Assembly (NCBI GenBank): GCA_025464545.1
Contig: JAODMA010000133.1
Location: forward strand, 1-8,186
DNA: 8,186 nucleotides
Direction of reading: 5' to 3'
Origin: Arthrobacter sp.
GTDB lineage: Bacteria; Actinomycetota; Actinomycetes; Actinomycetales; Micrococcaceae
The notes under the pieces are model-generated. The model was not told where the DNA came from. It saw only the letters and a list, made by a program, of their open reading frames with translations, and ran no database searches. Shown here one piece after another: positions 3,956-8,186 of the stretch. How positions within the stretch are numbered: position 1 is the first letter of the stretch; each line of letters begins with the position of its first letter. The position numbers and the translations under genes were made by a program.

Positions 3956-6900
3956 TTAGATGGCGTTGTTGGGAGCGGGGTTGCGATCCTCGTTCTGGAT
4001 CTTGCCCTTCTCCTGCTTCACCTTCTTGCCCTTGTCCTTCTTGTCTTTCTTGTCCTTGCTGTCATGTTTTCCGTCGTCACCGCTGTCACCGGGACCGTCA
4101 TTGCTGTCCTGGTCCTCGGAGGTCGGCGGAACCACCACGGTCCCCGCCGACGTCACCAGTACGCTGACGAACGTCGGATCACTGGCTCCGGCGAACGTGA
4201 CGCGGCCGATGTAGGAACCGACTTTCAGGCCCTCCCACTTCAACGAAACCGAGCCGGAGTTCCCGTTTCCCAGCCGCAGCGGATTCGGCGCGAGCGTTGC
4301 ATTGCCCACGTTCGGAACCAGCACGGACGCATCGACGCTTCCCTTGGTGGCCTGATCATTCGGGCTGGCGTAAAGGTTCGCATAGATGACGTAGTCACCT
4401 GGCGCCGGGTTCGGGATGGAAACGGACTCGCTGGCCGACGACGTTGCAACCGTCAACGGGCCGTCCGGGGTCTCCACGTACATGTCGAAGTCCGCGTTCG
4501 GGTCCGAGGAAAAGACCGAGAACTTGGCCAGCGGGCTGCCGGCCGGAACGTTCACCGACTTGACGAAAAACGAGGCATCAGTGTTGCCCGGGACCAGCTC
4601 AATCGGGGTGGAGTCGGCCTTGGACAGGCCGTCGAGAGTCATCCTGATGGGGCCGTTGGTGCCGGAGACGACCTTGATGGCTCCGGAACCGGTGCCGCCC
4701 TCGGACGTGAACGTAACATCCTTCGCGGCCACAGCGGACTGCGGACGGACCGCGATCGGGGACGCTACGTTCTTGCTGGCGCCCTGCCAGGTCAGCGAAC
4801 CCATGGCGAACTTGCCGAGGGTCGCGTTCTGGTTCTCGAAGGAGACCTTGAAGGTCTTCTTCTCGCCCGCAGCGCTGAAGTTCAGCACACTGGGGCTCAC
4901 GTTGACCTTCACGCCGGGAAGATCAACCTTGACCCGGTAGGTGCCCGGGGTCAGTGCGGTCACCGTACGGGTGACCTCGATCTTGCCGGTCAGGTTGCCC
5001 AGTGAGAAGGATGGAACGTTCATGTCCCGCGGCTTGGTGGTACCCACTCCCTGCATGCCCAGCTCAATCCCGGTGCCCTGGATGAAGGCCAGGTAGTCGT
5101 CCGTGCCGGCGTCGTACACCAGGCCGGGATCCAGCACGCGTGCCGGGTCCACCTGGCCGGCGCCGGTAGCGTGAACGTCCGTATCCTTGGCACCATTGGC
5201 GAGTTTGACTGCGCCCGCGGTGGTCATCATCGCTGACTTCACGACGGCGGGCGACCACTTCGGGTGCTTGGCCAGGATCAGGGCCCCGAACCCAGCCACG
5301 TGCGGCGATGCCATGGACGTGCCGGACAGGAAGCCGAAGTTGTCGCCGGACGTGCCGATCGGCGAAACGCCGGCCAGTACCGCAACGCCCGGGGCTGCGA
5401 CGTCGGGCTTGAGCAGGTCGGATCCGGTGGCGAGGAGCGGGCCGCGGGAGGAGAAGCCCGCGATCTGCGGCTGCGCCTCGAGCGCCAGGCCCGTAGTGTC
5501 CTTGTTGATAAGGGACACGGTGAGGGCCGGGTTGGCGGCGACCTTGGCCTTGATGGTCTCGGTGGCCGGCGGGTTCACGTGGACCGTCGGGATGATGTGC
5601 TTATCCGTGTCCAGCGAGGAGTTGCTGAGATTCACCAGAATCATTCCAACGCCGCCGCCGCGGGCGACCTCGGCGCTCTTGGCGACGCGGTCAAAGACAC
5701 CGCGGTCACAGACCACGACCTTGCCGGCCACTTTGGCCGGATCCAGGGTGTCCGGTCCGCACAGGGCGGCGTTGGGGTTCCCAGCGGCCGCGGCGGCATT
5801 GGCAGACACGACGACGCCCGCGTTCACGACCTCGCGGTTCATGATGCTGGCGCCGCGGAACTTACTGCCGTCAGAGAATTCGACGGTACCCTGCAGCTCC
5901 TGGGAGAAGCTGCTGGCAGCGACCGTGGTGACCCATGGGGCGCCGTGGTTGACGGTGCTGGCGGTCGGGCCGGAGTTGCCTGCCGAAACGGCTACGAAAA
6001 TGCCGGCCGACGCGGCGGACAGGAACGCCATGGACATCGGATCGGTCGTGGTGGTTGTGGAGCCGGAGATCGAGTAGTTGAGCACGTCAACGCCGTCGTA
6101 GATGGCCTGGTCGACGGCGGCAACGGCGGAGGAGCTGTAGCAGCCGCCGCTGTTGGGATCGGTGTCCTCCCAGCAGACCTTGTAGATGGAGAGCTTGGCC
6201 GCCGGGGCCACCCCGCTCGTCAGGCCGAAGCTGCGGCCGTCAACAAAGGCCTCAACGTTGGCGTTGCCGGCGGCGGTGCTGGCCGTGTGGGTGCCGTGGC
6301 TGTCCACGTCGACCGGGGACAGCACTTCCTGCGGTGCACGGCCCTGCGCGGGGACGTACTTCAGGAAGTCGTCGGCAAAGTAATGGGCGCTGAGGACCTT
6401 GGAGTTGCACGCCGACCCGTCGAACCCTTCGCCGGTTTGGCATTCACCCACGAAAGTGTCGCCGTCGGACTTGAGCATGGCGATCTTGCCGTCGTCGGTG
6501 CGGTAGGGCACGCCCACCACCGGGTCCCCGACCAGCGGCTGGACCTGCTCGCCTGCGAAGAACGGATTGGAGGGAGTGTAGCCGGTGTCAATGACGCCGA
6601 CGACGACACCCTTGCCGGCGGCATCCTGGCCGCCGAACTGAGTGTCCCAGGTGCCGCCGGAACCACTGAGCTTCAGGAAGTCGGAGCTCGAATAGTCGGG
6701 AGCGTTTTCCGTGTCGGGAGCAACCACCAGGACGCCGGGATCCTTGGCGAGCTTGATGGCCTGGTCGGCCGTCAGGGTCGCGCTAAAACCGTTGACTGCA
6801 GCAGTGAACTGACGCTGCATCTGGACTTTCTGTTGGCCGGCGACCTCGGACTGCTTCCTTTCGAGGTGCTGCTCATACTGCCTGACTTCGGCCTTGTCGG

Positions 6901-7186
6901 CGTCGAGCTTCTTCCCTGGTTCCGGTTTGGTGGCCGGCAGGCCGGGCGTGCCGCCGTCGTAGGTGGCGGCCGGTTTCTCGGCAAGGACGACGATGTAGCG
7001 GCCGTCCCGGTAGCTGTTCGGGTCCAGATTCTTCTGGACGACGCCGGCTACGGACACCCCCTGGGAGGGCGCCGCGGTTGCGGGGGCAATGGCGGCCGTT
7101 GACAGGAGAACCGGTAAGCCCAAGGTCAAAGCCGCGGCCCTCCGGAGTCCCCCGCTTCGAAGGAAGCTCTTTCCTGGTGATTTCAC
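3956..7186 (-). CDS. Secreted subtilisin-like serine protease (S8, cucumisin type)
   Basis: The product is 1076 residues from GTG at 7184-7186. This start gives a standard signal peptide: KSPGKSFLRSGGLRR, then AAALTLGLPVLL, with cleavage near ATAA (about 38-39). AAAGG lies 12 bp upstream, a rather long spacing. A TTG at 7264 would add 26 residues that spoil the signal. Domains: I9 inhibitor propeptide (about 60-158); catalytic Asp200 (VVGVIDTGY); His297 (DSHGTHTAS); oxyanion Asn404 (SAGNSGP); inserted PA domain (about 430-560); SSRGP; and Ser624 (SGTSMASPHVAG). An Fn3-like domain follows (about 720-810, VTRTVTALTPGTY), then a PPC-like beta domain (about 880-958) and an Ig-like repeat (about 960-1014). 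Cysteines fall in close pairs (249/260, 338/349, 476/493), suiting an extracellular protein. The last 50 residues are Asp- then Lys-rich, with no LPXTG. It is convergent with two SSI-like genes. Confidence 0.95.
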   Translation of the reverse strand: MKSPGKSFLRSGGLRRAAALTLGLPVLLSTAAIAPATAAPSQGVSVAGVVQKNLDPNSYRDGRYIVVLAEKPAATYDGGTPGLPATKPEPGKKLDADKAEVRQYEQHLERKQSEVAGQQKVQMQRQFTAAVNGFSATLTADQAIKLAKDPGVLVVAPDTENAPDYSSSDFLKLSGSGGTWDTQFGGQDAAGKGVVVGVIDTGYTPSNPFFAGEQVQPLVGDPVVGVPYRTDDGKIAMLKSDGDTFVGECQTGEGFDGSACNSKVLSAHYFADDFLKYVPAQGRAPQEVLSPVDVDSHGTHTASTAAGNANVEAFVDGRSFGLTSGVAPAAKLSIYKVCWEDTDPNSGGCYSSSAVAAVDQAIYDGVDVLNYSISGSTTTTTDPMSMAFLSAASAGIFVAVSAGNSGPTASTVNHGAPWVTTVAASSFSQELQGTVEFSDGSKFRGASIMNREVVNAGVVVSANAAAAAGNPNAALCGPDTLDPAKVAGKVVVCDRGVFDRVAKSAEVARGGGVGMILVNLSNSSLDTDKHIIPTVHVNPPATETIKAKVAANPALTVSLINKDTTGLALEAQPQIAGFSSRGPLLATGSDLLKPDVAAPGVAVLAGVSPIGTSGDNFGFLSGTSMASPHVAGFGALILAKHPKWSPAVVKSAMMTTAGAVKLANGAKDTDVHATGAGQVDPARVLDPGLVYDAGTDDYLAFIQGTGIELGMQGVGTTKPRDMNVPSFSLGNLTGKIEVTRTVTALTPGTYRVKVDLPGVKVNVSPSVLNFSAAGEKKTFKVSFENQNATLGKFAMGSLTWQGASKNVASPIAVRPQSAVAAKDVTFTSEGGTGSGAIKVVSGTNGPIRMTLDGLSKADSTPIELVPGNTDASFFVKSVNVPAGSPLAKFSVFSSDPNADFDMYVETPDGPLTVATSSASESVSIPNPAPGDYVIYANLYASPNDQATKGSVDASVLVPNVGNATLAPNPLRLGNGNSGSVSLKWEGLKVGSYIGRVTFAGASDPTFVSVLVTSAGTVVVPPTSEDQDSNDGPGDSGDDGKHDSKDKKDKKDKGKKVKQEKGKIQNEDRNPAPNNAI

Positions 7187-7595
7187 GAGCGTTTGGAACC
7201 TTTCGTAAGGAACGGTCCCGGCGTCCTGGCCGGGTGCTGCAGGCTGGCGGGGCAGCCGGAGCAAGAGCTCGCGCAGCCCTGGCGGATACCAGCCGAGTCA
7301 TACAGTACAGACTGAGAGCCAGTTATGACATAGTTCACAAACAACAAATCGAAGTTTGTCACACACCTCGACACCGTCCGCCAAGTCAGTCGGGCTGCCG
7401 AGCGGGCAGAAAGGTGCGGGCCGACCCGAAGTCGACGGGTGGCGGCAGCAAGGAGATGGGCCGCGGGCACGCCGAGGCCCCGGGGCGGCAACGCTGTCAT
7501 GGGCAAGCGTTTTTGCGGTGAGTTGGCGCGAGCCGGTGCCTGCTCGCGAGCTAAGGTCGAGGGGACTGCCGCTGACGAAGCACAGGCTGCGGGAG
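7187..7595 (-). promoter_or_regulatory. Long non-coding region upstream of the subtilase, with AT-rich element
   Basis: No convincing gene is seen on either strand. The stretch 7309-7365 is distinctly AT-richer than its surroundings and probably holds the subtilase promoter. It contains ACAAAC (7337-7342) and GTTTGT (7354-7359), an inverted repeat with 11-bp spacing; on the minus strand it reads TGTGACAAAC, then GTTTGTGAAC. No good -35/-10 pair stands out. If transcription starts there, the leader is over 100 nt. A further hairpin near 7527-7548 is listed separately. Confidence 0.45.
7527..7548 (-). terminator. Weak hairpin downstream of the small membrane protein gene
   Basis: CGCGAGC (7527-7533) pairs with GCTCGCG (7542-7548) around an 8-nt loop. 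It lies 47 bp after the minus-strand stop at 7596. There is no U run, and the stem is only 7 bp, so a terminator role is tentative. Confidence 0.3.
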
Positions 7596-7781
7596 CTACT
7601 GCCGGGGCGTCCGGACGACCTCGCTGATCCAGGCTCGCGTCTTTTCGTCGACGGGGCCGGCCACGTTGCTTGCCCGGGCCGCCCGGTCTGCCTTGATCTT
7701 CTGCAGGACCATCCGGCCCAGGCCCGCGAACACGGCGGCGGCGAGGACGGGCAGCAGGACCGATTTTGATTTCTCAGACAT
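7596..7781 (-). CDS. Small single-pass membrane protein, 61 aa
   Basis: The gene starts with ATG at 7779-7781, with TAGGATG a few bases upstream as a modest ribosome binding site, and ends with TAG. The N-terminus (MSEKSKS) is polar. Residues 8-22 (VLLPVLAAAVFAGLG) form one predicted membrane helix, followed by a basic stretch (KIKADRAARAS) that should stay in the cytoplasm. The tail ends DEKTRAWISEVVRTPRQ. I do not recognise a named family. The ordered layout (short polar start, helix, basic flank, amphipathic tail) suggests a real gene rather than a chance frame. It is divergent from purS across 302 bp, and its promoter must lie in that gap. Confidence 0.72.
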   Translation of the reverse strand: MSEKSKSVLLPVLAAAVFAGLGRMVLQKIKADRAARASNVAGPVDEKTRAWISEVVRTPRQ

Positions 7782-8083
7782 GCGGACATCCTACTGACGG
7801 GGTCCGACGGAGACCATAGCTGCGGCGCCCCGAACGGGCCCTTTTCCCCCTCGACCGGTCGCAGTCAGGCCCTGAATGCGGCCGGAAGCGCGGCGGCCGG
7901 TAGAATGGGCATGCAAGCTCGCGGAGCGCCCGATCCCGTCGTTTTTTGACACGTCGATTGACATACTTTGATGGACCGTCCAAGTGGATGACCCCGTCTG
8001 GTAGTTGCCATCGGCACCGACCGGCGTGAGACGGCATCACTCCGCTGCGCCCTTACCCAACGCTCACGCACAGGAGTTACCGG
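7782..8083 (+). promoter_or_regulatory. Intergenic regulatory region upstream of purS
   Basis: No gene is seen. From left to right there is a 21-bp near-perfect dyad at 7860-7880 and TAGAAT (7901-7906), a 5/6 match to a -10 box with no clear -35. Next is a small hairpin GCTC-GCG-GAGC (7917-7927), then TTTTTT (7942-7947) and two TTGACA hexamers (7946-7951, 7958-7963). A palindrome TGGAC-C-GTCCA (7972-7982) follows. The ribosome binding site AGGAG (8072-8076) lies 7 bp before the purS ATG. Purine operons are usually controlled in response to purine supply, but no known riboswitch is recognised here. Confidence 0.5.
7860..7880. promoter_or_regulatory. Near-perfect dyad upstream of the purS promoter candidate
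   Basis: The inner part TCAGGCCCTGA (7865-7875) is a perfect 5+1+5 palindrome. It extends with CGCA on the left (7860-7863) and TGCG on the right (7877-7880), interrupted by one mismatched pair (7864/7876). The site ends 20 bp before the TAGAAT box, a position where a dimeric regulator could act. The protein that would bind it is unknown. Confidence 0.45.
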
Positions 8084-8186
8084 ATGCCCCGGATCGTTGT
8101 CGACGTCATGCCCAAGCCCGAGATTCTGGACCCGCAGGGGAAGGCCATCGTGGGTGCACTCCCCCGGCTGGGCTTCACCGCCTTTA
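8084..8186 (+). CDS. purS: Phosphoribosylformylglycinamidine synthase subunit PurS (partial, N-terminus)
   Basis: The first 34 residues are present: MPRIVVDVMPKPEILDPQGK, then AIVGALPRLGFTAF, cut by the window edge. This is the characteristic start of PurS, a small (about 80-90 residue) protein that forms the FGAM synthase complex with PurQ (glutaminase) and PurL, the fourth step of purine synthesis. The conserved MPKPEILDPQG motif makes the call clear. AGGAG (8072-8076) is 7 bp before the ATG. purQ and purL usually follow but lie outside the window. Confidence 0.95.
   Translation, partial: MPRIVVDVMPKPEILDPQGKAIVGALPRLGFTAF

Noticed and set aside
5264..7102. Plus-strand open frame of 612 codons opposite the subtilase gene
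   Set aside because: It is a shadow of the subtilase coding strand in high-GC DNA: Gly/Val/Arg/Asp-rich, no recognisable domain, while the minus strand encodes a complete protease with all catalytic motifs.
7187..7264. 26-residue N-terminal extension of the subtilase from a TTG
   Set aside because: It would put a Pro/Gln-rich segment before the signal peptide; GTG at 7186 gives a normal export signal.
7356..7769. Plus-strand open frame of 137 codons over the subtilase upstream region and the small membrane protein
   Set aside because: Arg/Gly/Pro-rich without motifs and overlapping a better supported minus-strand gene.
1..8186. CRISPR arrays, tRNA or rRNA genes, insertion sequences, phage attachment sites
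   Set aside because: No regularly spaced repeats, cloverleaf-like sequence, transposase motif or long terminal repeat was seen anywhere in the window.

Overview
This is a high-GC window from an actinobacterium, most likely a member of the Micrococcaceae (Arthrobacter or a close relative). The evidence is the codon usage, the GTG starts, the aspartokinase and PurS sequences at the two edges, and actinobacterial families such as SSI-type protease inhibitors. The genus is an inference from remembered sequences; no search was run.

Layout. At 3-665 is the C-terminal half of aspartokinase (lysC), with its two ACT domains and a well-placed internal start (TTG at 147) for a separate regulatory subunit. 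A strong bidirectional hairpin terminator (700-732) separates it from a convergent small hypothetical gene (759-995, minus). A second small hypothetical gene (1130-1354, minus) diverges from an OhrR/MarR-type regulator (1434-1937, plus). A near-perfect palindrome lies in the 79-bp gap between them.

The regulator appears to head a tight four-gene operon, 1434-3851. It is followed by a lipoprotein with a subtilisin-inhibitor-like (SSI) domain, then a conserved actinobacterial protein often labelled '3-methyladenine DNA glycosylase', then a second SSI-like protein with no signal peptide. The gaps are 27 bp, then overlaps of 17 bp and 4 bp. A 20-bp perfect hairpin (3893-3936) ends this operon. 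It also serves the convergent gene for a large secreted cucumisin-type subtilase (3956-7186, minus). The subtilase has a signal peptide, I9 propeptide, complete Asp/His/Ser triad, inserted PA domain, beta-sandwich domains and a Lys/Asp-rich tail.

A 409-bp non-coding leader follows, then a small single-pass membrane protein (7596-7781, minus). A 302-bp regulatory region leads to the first 34 codons of purS (8084 to the edge), the entry to a purine biosynthesis operon.

The most interesting part is the middle. Two SSI-like inhibitors share a reactive-site-like loop (CTQQYGG) and lie convergent with a subtilase, which is the enzyme class SSI proteins inhibit. One is predicted to be anchored outside the cell. 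The other is predicted to be cytoplasmic and has lost both cysteines of one conserved disulfide. Both are tied to a peroxide-sensing-type regulator and an uncharacterised Cys/His-rich protein. A functional link between protease, inhibitors and redox control is inference, not shown by the sequence.
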